NCBI GenBank assembly: GCA_036774405.1
Contig: DAIPBO010000006.1
Span: 62,001-126,000, forward strand
Origin: JAAYDS01 sp012729155
Lineage (GTDB): Bacteria; Chloroflexota; Anaerolineae; UBA1429
Reading direction: 5' to 3'
Length of the DNA: 64,000 bases
Of this stretch, positions 1 to 7,317 are shown in pieces. Every line of letters begins with the position of its first letter. Within the stretch, counting starts at the first letter, position 1. The translations under genes were made by a program, and so were the position numbers. The notes below the pieces were generated by a model. That model saw only the letters and a program-made list of their open reading frames with translations. It was not told the DNA's origin and did no database searches.

Positions 1-335
1 TGCTCACTTGCGGCAGCATCACCGGCCGCGACGAAGACAAAGTGAGCAGATTGGGGCTCGAGCTCGAGGCTGGCCAAGCCCTGGATGCCCCCTGGGTGGT
101 CGCCTGTCTGGCGCACCTCGAGTGCGTGCTGGTCGACCGCATCCAGCCAGGGGATCATACCATCTACATCATGCAGATCGTGAGCGCCTGGGCTGAAGAA
201 GAGGCCTTTGGCCAGACCTGGATCGCGCCGCCCGCCGCCGACGAACTGGCGCCGCTCTTGCACCTGGGGGGCGCCGCCTTTGCCACGCTGGGCAGCCTAT
301 CGAGCCAGACCAACCGAGACGCGGAGCACGAGTGA
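1..335 (+). CDS. Flavin reductase-domain protein, 3' part only
   Basis: The frame is open to the left edge of the window, so the gene starts upstream; the visible part is about 111 codons. The sequence around residues read from bases 3-130 (SGS/TGRDEDK, then APWVVACLAHLECVLVD and a PGDH motif) matches the FMN-binding split-barrel of flavin reductase-like proteins, in which the ECxV strand and the GDH turn line the flavin site. Such proteins bind FMN and reduce it or pass electrons to a partner; the partner cannot be named here. Its TGA overlaps the GTG start of tsaE by 4 bases (GTGA), so it is probably the first visible gene of the tsaE-tsaB-rimI-surE unit. An internal GTG at 42 is not the real start because the conserved SG-D-DK motif lies before it. 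Confidence 0.8.
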   Translation, partial: LTCGSITGRDEDKVSRLGLELEAGQALDAPWVVACLAHLECVLVDRIQPGDHTIYIMQIVSAWAEEEAFGQTWIAPPAADELAPLLHLGGAAFATLGSLSSQTNRDAEHE

Positions 336-853
336 CTGAGCTTACCATGAGCATCACGCTACATACCACCAGCCCTGAACAGACCCGCCTGCTGGGGCGG
401 TCTCTGGGCACGCTACTGCAGGCCGGCGACATCGTCTGTCTGCAGGGCGACCTGGGCAGCGGCAAGACCTGCATGACCCAGGGGATCGGCTCGGGCATGG
501 GGGTGGCGGGGGTGATCAACAGCCCCACGTTTGTCTTTGTCAACGAACATGCGCCCGTCACCAGCGGCCCCTATCTCTATCATATCGACCTCTATCGCAT
601 CTGCGACCTTGCCGAGGCCCTCACGCTGGGGCTAGAGGACTATATGTATGGCGATGGCGTCACCGTCATCGAGTGGGCCGACCGTGCCGGCGAGATGATG
701 CCCCCTCACTGCCTGTGGGTGCGCCTCACCTACCGAGACTATACCGAGCGCCGCTTGACCATCGAGGCGGTGGGTGACCGCTACGTAGCGCTGGTCGAGG
801 CTTTGCTGCTAGACCCTGCCGTGGCATCTGCCCAGATCGAGGTTTCGGCCTGA
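332..853 (+). CDS. tsaE: tRNA threonylcarbamoyladenosine biosynthesis ATPase TsaE
   Basis: TsaE is the ATPase that works with TsaB and TsaD in placing N6-threonylcarbamoyl on A37 of ANN-decoding tRNAs. The 173-residue protein has a P-loop GDLGSGKT at about 39-46, a SPTF segment, and the HIDLYR motif at about 88-93 that is typical of this family; the usual length is 130-170. The GTG at 332 overlaps the stop of the gene before; an ATG at 347 is a possible alternative start that would lose five residues. The TGA overlaps the ATG of tsaB by 1 base, which suggests coupled translation. The catalytic subunit TsaD is not in the window. Confidence 0.95.
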   Translation: MTELTMSITLHTTSPEQTRLLGRSLGTLLQAGDIVCLQGDLGSGKTCMTQGIGSGMGVAGVINSPTFVFVNEHAPVTSGPYLYHIDLYRICDLAEALTLGLEDYMYGDGVTVIEWADRAGEMMPPHCLWVRLTYRDYTERRLTIEAVGDRYVALVEALLLDPAVASAQIEVSA

Positions 854-1539
854 TGTCCAACGGCGTTCTACTGGCCATCGATACGGCCACGCGCATGCCC
901 AGCATCGCCCTATACGGGGCTGAAGGTCTCTTGGGCGAACAAACCTGGCGCTCGGGGCGCAACCAGTCTGTCGAGGTGCTGCCGTCCATCGACCGCTTAC
1001 TCGCTCTGGCCAGCGTCACCCGCCAAGAGCTGGGCGCCGTGGCCGTAGCCAAGGGGCCGGGCTCGTTCACTGGCCTGCGCATCGGCTTTAGCCTCGCCAA
1101 GGGGCTGTGCCTGGCGCTCAGCCTGCCCATCATCGCCGTGCCGGCCCTCGAGGTGAGCGCCTACTCGGCTGGAGATCCGGGCGGCCTTGTGGTGGCCATC
1201 GTCGAAGCGGGGCGCAGGCGCATTGTGGTGGGTGTCTATGCCTTTGCCGACGGCCTGCCGCAGCTGCAGGGCGAGCTGAGCTTGCACGCTACCGATGCTT
1301 GGACGCCCCCAATCGACCAACCGCTGCTGATCACGGGCGAAGTGTCGCCGGCCCTGGCCGAGCGGCTGCTGAGCCTGCCAGAGGGCGACGCCCTCTCGCT
1401 GGCCTCGCCCGCCGGCTCTGTGCGGCGCGCCGGCTTTTTGGCCGAGCTGGCCTGGTATCGTTGGCAGGCCGGCCAGGTCGATGACCTGGACCTGCTCAGC
1501 CCCATCTATATCCAACAACCTGTATCGGGGACAGCCTGA
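853..1539 (+). CDS. tsaB: tRNA threonylcarbamoyladenosine biosynthesis protein TsaB
   Basis: TsaB is the non-catalytic ASKHA-fold partner that dimerises with TsaD in t6A37 synthesis. The 228-residue protein starts with the LLAIDTATR strand of the fold and carries the family hallmark GPGSFTGLRIG at about 76-86. Length is normal for TsaB. It sits between tsaE (1-base overlap) and rimI (2-base gap), the order tsaE-tsaB-rimI found in many bacteria, so one transcript is likely. Confidence 0.95.
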   Translation: MSNGVLLAIDTATRMPSIALYGAEGLLGEQTWRSGRNQSVEVLPSIDRLLALASVTRQELGAVAVAKGPGSFTGLRIGFSLAKGLCLALSLPIIAVPALEVSAYSAGDPGGLVVAIVEAGRRRIVVGVYAFADGLPQLQGELSLHATDAWTPPIDQPLLITGEVSPALAERLLSLPEGDALSLASPAGSVRRAGFLAELAWYRWQAGQVDDLDLLSPIYIQQPVSGTA

Positions 1540-1541
1540 GG

Positions 1542-2174
1542 GTGGAGCGTAACACCCCTCTAGTGCGCATCGAACCGATGCAGATGAGCGACCTCCCCAC
1601 GGTGGCGGCCATCGAGCAGCGCATTTTCAGTTCGCCCTGGTCGCCTCATGCCTTTGCCTACGACCTGCGCCGCCGCCGCGAGGCGCACTATCTGGTGGCG
1701 CGCTACCTGCCCTGGGCACTGCGCGAAGGGGCGCCAGTGAGCGATCTGGGCCCGATAGACCGCAGCATCATGGGCTATGCAGGCGCGTGGTTCGTCATCG
1801 ACGAGTGCCACATCGCCACGCTGGGCGTGCGCCCCGAGTGGCGCGGCCGTGGCGTCGGCGAATTGCTCTTGAGCGGCCTGCTGCAATGGGCAGCAGGCGG
1901 CGGCGCGCTGTATGCCACGCTCGAGGTGCGGGTGAGCAACCTGGTGGCCCAGCGCCTCTATGCCAAGTATGGCCTGCAGGTGGTGGGCCGCAGGCGGCGC
2001 TACTATGCCGACAACAACGAGGATGCTCTGCTCATGACCACCGATCAGCTCGGCACGCCCGCATACGCCGCCCTGCTCGACGAGCGCCAAAACGCCCTGT
2101 TGGCGCGCCTGCAACAAACCCTGGCCCCGCCACCGGCGCTGCAGTCGCTCGAGCCGGTGGCCTTTACAGATTGA
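1542..2174 (+). CDS. rimI: Ribosomal protein S18-alanine N-acetyltransferase RimI
   Basis: GNAT-family acetyltransferase expected to acetylate the N-terminal alanine of ribosomal protein S18 using acetyl-CoA. The opening IRxMQMSDLPTVAAIEQRIFSSPWS and the acetyl-CoA loop RPEWRGRGVG (about 93-102) are typical of RimI, as is VSNLVAQRLYAKYGL (about 130-144). At 210 residues it is longer than the usual ~150: there is an insertion after LPWALREG (about 55-75) and a C-terminal helix of about 40 residues. The GTG at 1542 is used; an ATG at 1578 would remove twelve residues before the conserved start. The position directly after tsaB supports the name. Confidence 0.88.
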   Translation: MERNTPLVRIEPMQMSDLPTVAAIEQRIFSSPWSPHAFAYDLRRRREAHYLVARYLPWALREGAPVSDLGPIDRSIMGYAGAWFVIDECHIATLGVRPEWRGRGVGELLLSGLLQWAAGGGALYATLEVRVSNLVAQRLYAKYGLQVVGRRRRYYADNNEDALLMTTDQLGTPAYAALLDERQNALLARLQQTLAPPPALQSLEPVAFTD

Positions 2175-2182
2175 GGCTCGAC

Positions 2183-2971
2183 ATGAATGCACCCGCCCAA
2201 AGACCGCTCGTGCTCTTGACCAACGATGATGGCGTCTATGCGCCCGGCCTGGCCGCCCTCTATCGCGCCACCGCAACATGCTTTGATGTGCAGGTGCTGG
2301 CCCCCGAACATAACTGGTCTGCCTCGGGCCACTCTAAAACCATGCACAAGCCCTTGCGCGTCACCCACACCCAGCTGGCCGATGGCAATCCGGCCATGGC
2401 GCTCAGCGGCTCGCCCAGCGACTGTGTGGCTGTAGCCCTGCTGGGTCTGCTGCCACGCCGGCCCGATCTGGTCATCTCAGGCATCAACCAGGGCGCCAAC
2501 GTGGGGCACGACCTGACCTACTCGGGCACCGTATCGGCGGCCATGGAGGCAGTCATCGGGGGCGTCTCGGGCATGGCGCTATCGCTCGATAGTTTTGAGT
2601 GGGCCCAGTTCGACGATGCCGCCGCCTTTGCCTGCGACCTTGCCCGCCAGATGATCACCCACCCGCTGGGGCGGCCGTTGCTCGTCAACGTCAATGTGCC
2701 AGCGCTGCCCCTCGAGCAGATCAAGGGCGTCAGAGTAACGCGTCAGGGCACACGCATCTACCGCGACGAGTTGGTGGAGCGGCACGATCCGCGTGGCCGT
2801 GCCTACTACTGGATCGGTGGTGAGCCGCCGGCCGGCGTGCCCGAGGAGGGCACCGATATCGGCGCGTTGGCCGAGGGGTATGTCTCGGTGACGCCGATCA
2901 TGCTCGACCTCACCGACCGCGAAGCACTGCCTGTGCTAGAGACCTGGCCACTGCACATGCCCCAACCCTAG
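2183..2971 (+). CDS. surE: 5'/3'-nucleotidase SurE
   Basis: SurE removes phosphate from nucleoside monophosphates in a metal-dependent reaction. The start was moved to the ATG at 2183, giving 262 residues; longer readings in the same frame run back into rimI. The metal site is clear: TNDDG at about 12-16, the serine in HNWSASGHS, and SGINQGAN (about 97-104) with the conserved asparagine. It follows rimI after 8 bases and is likely in the same unit. The 3' end faces the zinc-ribbon gene on the other strand. Confidence 0.95.
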   Translation: MNAPAQRPLVLLTNDDGVYAPGLAALYRATATCFDVQVLAPEHNWSASGHSKTMHKPLRVTHTQLADGNPAMALSGSPSDCVAVALLGLLPRRPDLVISGINQGANVGHDLTYSGTVSAAMEAVIGGVSGMALSLDSFEWAQFDDAAAFACDLARQMITHPLGRPLLVNVNVPALPLEQIKGVRVTRQGTRIYRDELVERHDPRGRAYYWIGGEPPAGVPEEGTDIGALAEGYVSVTPIMLDLTDREALPVLETWPLHMPQP

Positions 2972-2986
2972 CCGAGGCAAGAGCCG

Positions 2987-3268
2987 CTAGCAGAACCCCG
3001 CGAAAGCGGCGGCCAACTGGGCCACGCTGCGGAGCACCGGCGCACAGCCGGTGGCATCGGGCGCCCCGCCCATCCCAGGCACGCTCACGCCGCACATACG
3101 CAAGAGCGTTACCAAGACCATGACCCCCACGGCCACATAGAGCCACGTACGGGCACTGGCCTGAGGATCGCGCCGCTTGCGCTCGACCTGCTTGGGCAGC
3201 TCGGTGCCACAGCGCCAGCAATGGTCACGGTCTTCGGGGTTGTATACGCCGCAGTTGGGGCAGTCCAT
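2987..3268 (-). CDS. Zinc-ribbon, single-pass membrane protein of unknown function
   Basis: The 93-residue protein begins with a zinc ribbon formed by CPNCG (residues 3-7) and CWRCG (17-21), followed by a basic stretch and one hydrophobic segment (TWLYVAVGVMVLVTLL, about 42-57). The remainder is short and weakly hydrophobic. Small zinc-ribbon plus membrane-helix proteins are common in Chloroflexota, but no function is known to me. It has its own promoter (TTGGTA-17-TATAAT on the minus strand), which is divergent from the dnaB operon promoter. Confidence 0.75.
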   Translation of the reverse strand: MDCPNCGVYNPEDRDHCWRCGTELPKQVERKRRDPQASARTWLYVAVGVMVLVTLLRMCGVSVPGMGGAPDATGCAPVLRSVAQLAAAFAGFC

Positions 3269-3297
3269 GCTCGCCTCACTTGATGCTGATCGGGTCG

Positions 3298-3326
3298 ATT
3301 ATAGCATGCCAGCAGTGTCATACCAA
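3298..3326 (-). promoter_or_regulatory. Promoter of the zinc-ribbon gene
   Basis: On the minus strand TTGGTA (3326-3321), a 17-base spacer and a perfect TATAAT (3303-3298) precede the start at 3268 by about 30 bases. Confidence 0.6.
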
Positions 3327-3344
3327 CCGCCTCTGCGAGTCGCA

Positions 3345-3374
3345 TTGCCCGCACCTCTGCCCCTGTGCTATAAT
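3345..3374 (+). promoter_or_regulatory. Promoter of the nuclease-dnaB operon
   Basis: TTGCCC (3345-3350), an 18-base spacer and a perfect TATAAT (3369-3374). A transcript from about 3381 can only use the GTG at 3406, which argues against the longer reading frame that opens at 3280. Confidence 0.65.
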
Positions 3375-3405
3375 CGAAACGCAGCAACGCAGACAGGGTG
3401 TGCCC

Positions 3406-3903
3406 GTGATACGTGTTGAGGTCTATGCGGTCCTCTATAGCCTCTTGAGCCGTCATCGCATCGTGCTGCTCAAAGAGGCCGAAGGGCCGCGTTTTCTGCC
3501 CATCTGGATCGGCCAGAACGAGTCTGAGGCCATCGCCATGCGGCTGCAGGGCGCCACACCACCCCGCCCGCTCACGCATGATCTGCTCAATATGGTCATC
3601 ACCGAGTTGGGAGCCGAGGTCGAGTACATCGTGGTCACCGATCTCAATCAGGGCGTCTTTCGCGCCGACCTGGCATTGCGGCGCGATGGCGGGCGGCAGC
3701 TCTTGGACGTGCGCCCCAGCGATGCCATTGCGCTGGCCCTGCGCACCCAAGCGCCCATCTACTGCGAGGCGGCCGTGCTCGCAGAGGCTGGCATCGTGCC
3801 CTCGCCCGAGATCCGCAACCAGAGCAGCGAGCTGCCGGTAGATGGCCTGGATGTCTTTCGCGATGCCTTTGAATCACTCGATCTCGACGATCTCGGAGAC
3901 TGA
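3406..3903 (+). CDS. Bifunctional nuclease family protein (DUF151)
   Basis: The 165-residue protein belongs to the bifunctional nuclease (BFN/DUF151) family, whose plant members show RNase and DNase activity; the bacterial role is not settled. The family pattern is seen in LLKEAEGPRFLPIWIG, the ExxAIAMRLQG helix and RPSDAIALALR (about 105-115). The GTG at 3406 was chosen because the promoter's -10 box lies at 3369-3374 and an AGG lies 8 bases before this codon; a GTG at 3400 is also possible. The dnaB start follows after 2 bases, so nuclease and replicative helicase are probably co-transcribed. Confidence 0.85.
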   Translation: MIRVEVYAVLYSLLSRHRIVLLKEAEGPRFLPIWIGQNESEAIAMRLQGATPPRPLTHDLLNMVITELGAEVEYIVVTDLNQGVFRADLALRRDGGRQLLDVRPSDAIALALRTQAPIYCEAAVLAEAGIVPSPEIRNQSSELPVDGLDVFRDAFESLDLDDLGD

Positions 3904-3905
3904 CC

Positions 3906-5264
3906 TTGGCAGAACGGCTTCCGCCCCAGAACATCGAGGCTGAACAGTCAGTCCTCGGCAGCTTGCTCATCGATCCCGACGCCATGGTGACGGTGGGGTC
4001 GTTCTTGCGGCCAGAGGACTTTTACCGTGAAACCCACGGCATGGTCTATGATGCCATCCGCACCCTCAACGAGCGCCACATCGCGGCCGACTTTGTAACC
4101 GTGGTAGACGAGCTCGAGCGACGCGACCAGCTCGAGACGGTAGGTGGCGCCTCGTACCTGTCATCGTTGATCAATGCCGTGCCAACCTCGGTGCACGTTG
4201 AGCACTATGCGCGCATCATCGAGCGGCAGAGCACCCTGCGTCGGCTCATCGCGGCCGCAGGGCAGATCGCCGCCCTGGCCTATGAAGATCAGGGCGAGGT
4301 CGATCAGGTGATCGACAAGGCCGAGCAGTTGCTCTTTGAGGTGTCGCAGCGGCGCATCAGCCGCGAGTTGGTGCATATCAAAGAGCTCATCGCAGACTAT
4401 TACGACCATGTCGAGTTCATGCTCGAACATCCTGGCGAGAGCTTTGGCCTGCCGGTGGGCTTTACCGACCTGGACCGCCTGCTGGGCGGCCTGCAGAAAT
4501 CAGACCTGATCATCATCGCAGCGCGCCCCTCGATGGGCAAGAGCAGCCTGGCGATCTCGATGGCCGTCAACTCCGCCGTCAAGAGCAACGCCGTTGTGGC
4601 CCTGTTCACCCTCGAGATGTCTGGCGAGCAGGTGGCCCAGCGCATGCTGCAGGGCCGCGCGGGCATCCCCTCTGACAAACTGCGCAAGGGCAATATCAGC
4701 GAGCTCGAGTGGGACCACTTTACCAAGGCGAGCGCCGATCTTTCTGAGGTGCAGATCTTTATCGATGACACGCCATCGCCCTCGCCCACCGAGATCCGCA
4801 CCAAAGCCCGCCGCCTGATGGCCGAGAAGGGGCTCGACCTGATCATCATCGACTATCTGCAGCTCATGCAGGCCAGCGATCGCCGCTCTGAGAACCGCGT
4901 GCAAGAGATCTCGTACATCTCTCGCGCCCTCAAGGGCGTAGCGCGAGACCTGAATGTGCCGGTGATCGCCCTTTCACAGCTGTCGCGTGCCGTCGAGTCT
5001 CGCGAGAACAAGATGCCCGTACTGTCAGACCTGCGCGAGTCTGGCTCTATCGAGCAAGACGCCGACATCGTCATGTTCATCTACCGCGAGGCGATGTACG
5101 ACGAGAACACCGAGCGCGGGCAGGTCACCGATCTGCGCATCGCCAAGCACCGCAATGGCCCCACCGGCCAGGTGCAGCTCTACTTTGACCCAGGGACGAC
5201 GCGTTTCTCTGACCTGCAGACCGTGCCCCTCGACGACGAGTTCGCGGCCGGAGACATCTTCTGA
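3906..5264 (+). CDS. dnaB: Replicative DNA helicase DnaB
   Basis: Hexameric 5'-3' helicase that drives the replication fork. The 452-residue protein has the N-terminal primase-interacting domain (PPQNIEAEQSVLGSLL, about 6-21) and a RecA-like motor with Walker A ARPSMGKSS (about 205-213), Walker B LIIIDYLQLM (about 316-325) and the SQLSRAVE loop. Length is normal. Translation starts at a TTG, 2 bases after the nuclease gene. The stop overlaps the ATG of the DnaD-like gene by 1 base (TGATG), so the helicase and its presumed loaders are made together. Confidence 0.97.
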   Translation: MAERLPPQNIEAEQSVLGSLLIDPDAMVTVGSFLRPEDFYRETHGMVYDAIRTLNERHIAADFVTVVDELERRDQLETVGGASYLSSLINAVPTSVHVEHYARIIERQSTLRRLIAAAGQIAALAYEDQGEVDQVIDKAEQLLFEVSQRRISRELVHIKELIADYYDHVEFMLEHPGESFGLPVGFTDLDRLLGGLQKSDLIIIAARPSMGKSSLAISMAVNSAVKSNAVVALFTLEMSGEQVAQRMLQGRAGIPSDKLRKGNISELEWDHFTKASADLSEVQIFIDDTPSPSPTEIRTKARRLMAEKGLDLIIIDYLQLMQASDRRSENRVQEISYISRALKGVARDLNVPVIALSQLSRAVESRENKMPVLSDLRESGSIEQDADIVMFIYREAMYDENTERGQVTDLRIAKHRNGPTGQVQLYFDPGTTRFSDLQTVPLDDEFAAGDIF

Positions 5265-5932
5265 TGACGCGGTTCGAGGGCTTTGTGGCGGGCAAAACCC
5301 GCCTGACGCCATTGCCTGAGCAGTTTTTTGGCCAGCTCTTGCCGTTGATCGACGACCTAGACGAGCTCAAGCTGACCCTCTATATGTTCTGGTTCGTCAG
5401 GCGCATGCGTGGCTATCCTCGCTACATGACGCTGGCCGAGCTAGAGGCTGAGACCGTGCTGCTGGCAGCGCTCAACGAGGGCTCGGCCAATGTGACGCAG
5501 GCGCGCGAGCGACTGTATCGCGCCGTGAACCGCGCCGTATCGCGTGGCTCGCTGTTGCGCCTGCAGGTTGGCGCCGACACACCCGAGACGACCTATTTGC
5601 TGCTCAACGCTCCAGAGGGGCGCCGTGCACTGCGAGAGGTGGAGCAAGGAGAGCTGGAGCTCGAGACGCGCGGGCGGCCCCTGCCCGAGTCGCAACTCGA
5701 GGCCGAGCGCCCCAACATCTATCGCCTATACGAGCAGAACATCGGGTTGCTGCAACCGTTGATCGTGGATCAACTCCGTCAGGCCGAGCAGGATTTTCCG
5801 CCCGAGTGGATCGAGCAGGCCTTTCGCATCGCAGCAGAGCGCAACGTGCGCCATTGGCGCTACATCGAGGCCATTCTCGAGCGCTGGGCCCGCGAGGGCC
5901 GCAGTGAGCGCCAAGATGGGAGCCCCTCATGA
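5264..5932 (+). CDS. DnaD/DnaB_2-domain replication protein
   Basis: The 222-residue protein ends in a DnaD-type (DnaB_2) helical domain: PNIYRLYEQNIGLLQP at about 151-166 and WIEQAFRIA...RHWRYIEAILERW at about 181-211, the YIxxILxxW signature of primosomal DnaD and phage replisome organisers. The first half is helical and may be a winged-helix-like part. Members of this family help load the replicative helicase. Context agrees: it overlaps dnaB by 1 base and the AAA+ loader gene by 4 bases (ATGA). Confidence 0.85.
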   Translation: MTRFEGFVAGKTRLTPLPEQFFGQLLPLIDDLDELKLTLYMFWFVRRMRGYPRYMTLAELEAETVLLAALNEGSANVTQARERLYRAVNRAVSRGSLLRLQVGADTPETTYLLLNAPEGRRALREVEQGELELETRGRPLPESQLEAERPNIYRLYEQNIGLLQPLIVDQLRQAEQDFPPEWIEQAFRIAAERNVRHWRYIEAILERWAREGRSERQDGSPS

Positions 5933-7254
5933 CGCACATAGACCCATCGCCCGCAGCGCCTGCCGCGCAGCCCAACGAAGAGACGCTCTGCCCGATCTGT
6001 GGCGGCACCGGCTTTGTGCGCCTGGATGTGCCGCCCGAGCATCCGCTCTTTGGCAAGGCCGTGCCCTGCCGCTGCAAACGCCGTGAGCTTGAGGAGCGGC
6101 GTCAGCGCCGCCTGCGCTCTGAGAGCAACATCCGCCATCTGGCGGCCATGACCTTTGAGTCGTTCGAGACCGATGCCTACTCCTCACCTGCAGTCGCGTT
6201 CAGCCTGCAAGATGCCAAGCGCATGGCGACGGCCTTTGCTAACGATCCCAGCGGCTGGCTGCTGATCACCGGAGACTTTGGCTGCGGCAAAACGCACCTG
6301 GCCGCGGCCATCGCCAACGAGCGCATCCGCCAGGGGCGGCCGGTCTTTTTCGAGGTGGTGCCAGACCTGCTCGACTACCTGCGAGCCGCCTATGCGCCCG
6401 ATTCGCCCGTCACCTATGGCGAGCGTTTTGACCACGTGCGCAACTGCGAGCTGCTGATCCTCGACGACCTGGGCACGCAGAACGCCACCCCTTGGGCCAT
6501 GGAAAAGCTCTACCAGATCATCAACTACCGCTACAATGCCTCCCTGCCCACCGTGATTACCACCAACCAGACGCCAGCCGATATGGACCCGCGGCTGGCC
6601 TCGCGACTACTCAACCAGAACCTGGTGCACCGCCTGCAGATCTTTGCCCGCGACCGTCGCATCAGAGGACAAGATGACACCTTTGGCAGCCTGCGCCACT
6701 ATGCGCGCTTTACCTTTGAGCGCTTTGATGTAAACGGACCATCATCGGCTGCGCTGAGTGCGGCGCGGTCGGCGGCCATGTCCTTTGCTGAATCACCCGT
6801 CAACTGGCTGCTGCTGCGCGGCAGCTATGGCGCCGGGAAAACACACCTGGCCGCGGCCATCGCCAACCGCGTTTCGCAGAGCGGCCTGCCCGTCATGTTC
6901 GTGGTAGTGGCTGACCTGCTCGACTATCTACGCGCCACCTTTCAGCCAGGCACGCCTGCCTCGTACGACCGGCGCTTCAAGGCGCTACAGCGCGCCAGCT
7001 TGCTGGTGCTCGATGATCTTGGCGCGCAGAACACCACCCCCTGGGCCGCCGAGAAGCTGTTTCAGATCCTCAACCACCGCTACATCAGCGGCCTGCCCAC
7101 CGTGTTCACCGTGTCGACCGACAACTGGGAGGGCCTGGACGAGCGACTGCGTAGCCGCCTGCTCGACGCGCACGTTTGCACCCTCATCGAGCTCAATGTC
7201 GCCAGCTACCGTGAGCCCACAGCCCCGCGCAAAACGACGCGCCGCCGCTACTAG
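5929..7254 (+). CDS. DnaC/DnaI-type helicase loader with two tandem AAA+ domains
   Basis: The 441-residue protein is about twice the size of a normal DnaC/DnaI/IstB-type ATPase. An N-terminal zinc-finger-like part (CPICGGTGFV at 23-32, then CRC at about 48-50) is followed by two complete AAA+ modules. Module 1 has Walker A GDFGCGKT (about 118-125) and Walker B LLILDDLGT (about 178-186), with sensor/arginine region RLASRLLNQ. Module 2 has GSYGAGKT (about 303-310), LLVLDDLGA (about 363-371) and RLRSRLLDA. The modules are clearly homologous (THLAAAIANE/R, DLLDYLRA, ATPWAxEKLxQI). It is the last gene of the nuclease-dnaB-dnaD unit, so it probably places DnaB on DNA. Confidence 0.9.
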   Translation: MTHIDPSPAAPAAQPNEETLCPICGGTGFVRLDVPPEHPLFGKAVPCRCKRRELEERRQRRLRSESNIRHLAAMTFESFETDAYSSPAVAFSLQDAKRMATAFANDPSGWLLITGDFGCGKTHLAAAIANERIRQGRPVFFEVVPDLLDYLRAAYAPDSPVTYGERFDHVRNCELLILDDLGTQNATPWAMEKLYQIINYRYNASLPTVITTNQTPADMDPRLASRLLNQNLVHRLQIFARDRRIRGQDDTFGSLRHYARFTFERFDVNGPSSAALSAARSAAMSFAESPVNWLLLRGSYGAGKTHLAAAIANRVSQSGLPVMFVVVADLLDYLRATFQPGTPASYDRRFKALQRASLLVLDDLGAQNTTPWAAEKLFQILNHRYISGLPTVFTVSTDNWEGLDERLRSRLLDAHVCTLIELNVASYREPTAPRKTTRRRY

Positions 7255-7317
7255 GTCCGTGTGCACGCCCGACGGAACCCGCTCCCTTGCTGCGGCGTCT
7301 CACCGGCGAGGTGAGGC

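Noticed and set aside
3280..3405. N-terminal extension of the bifunctional nuclease
   Set aside because: The -10 box of the operon promoter lies at 3369-3374, inside the extension, and the family starts at IRVEVY.
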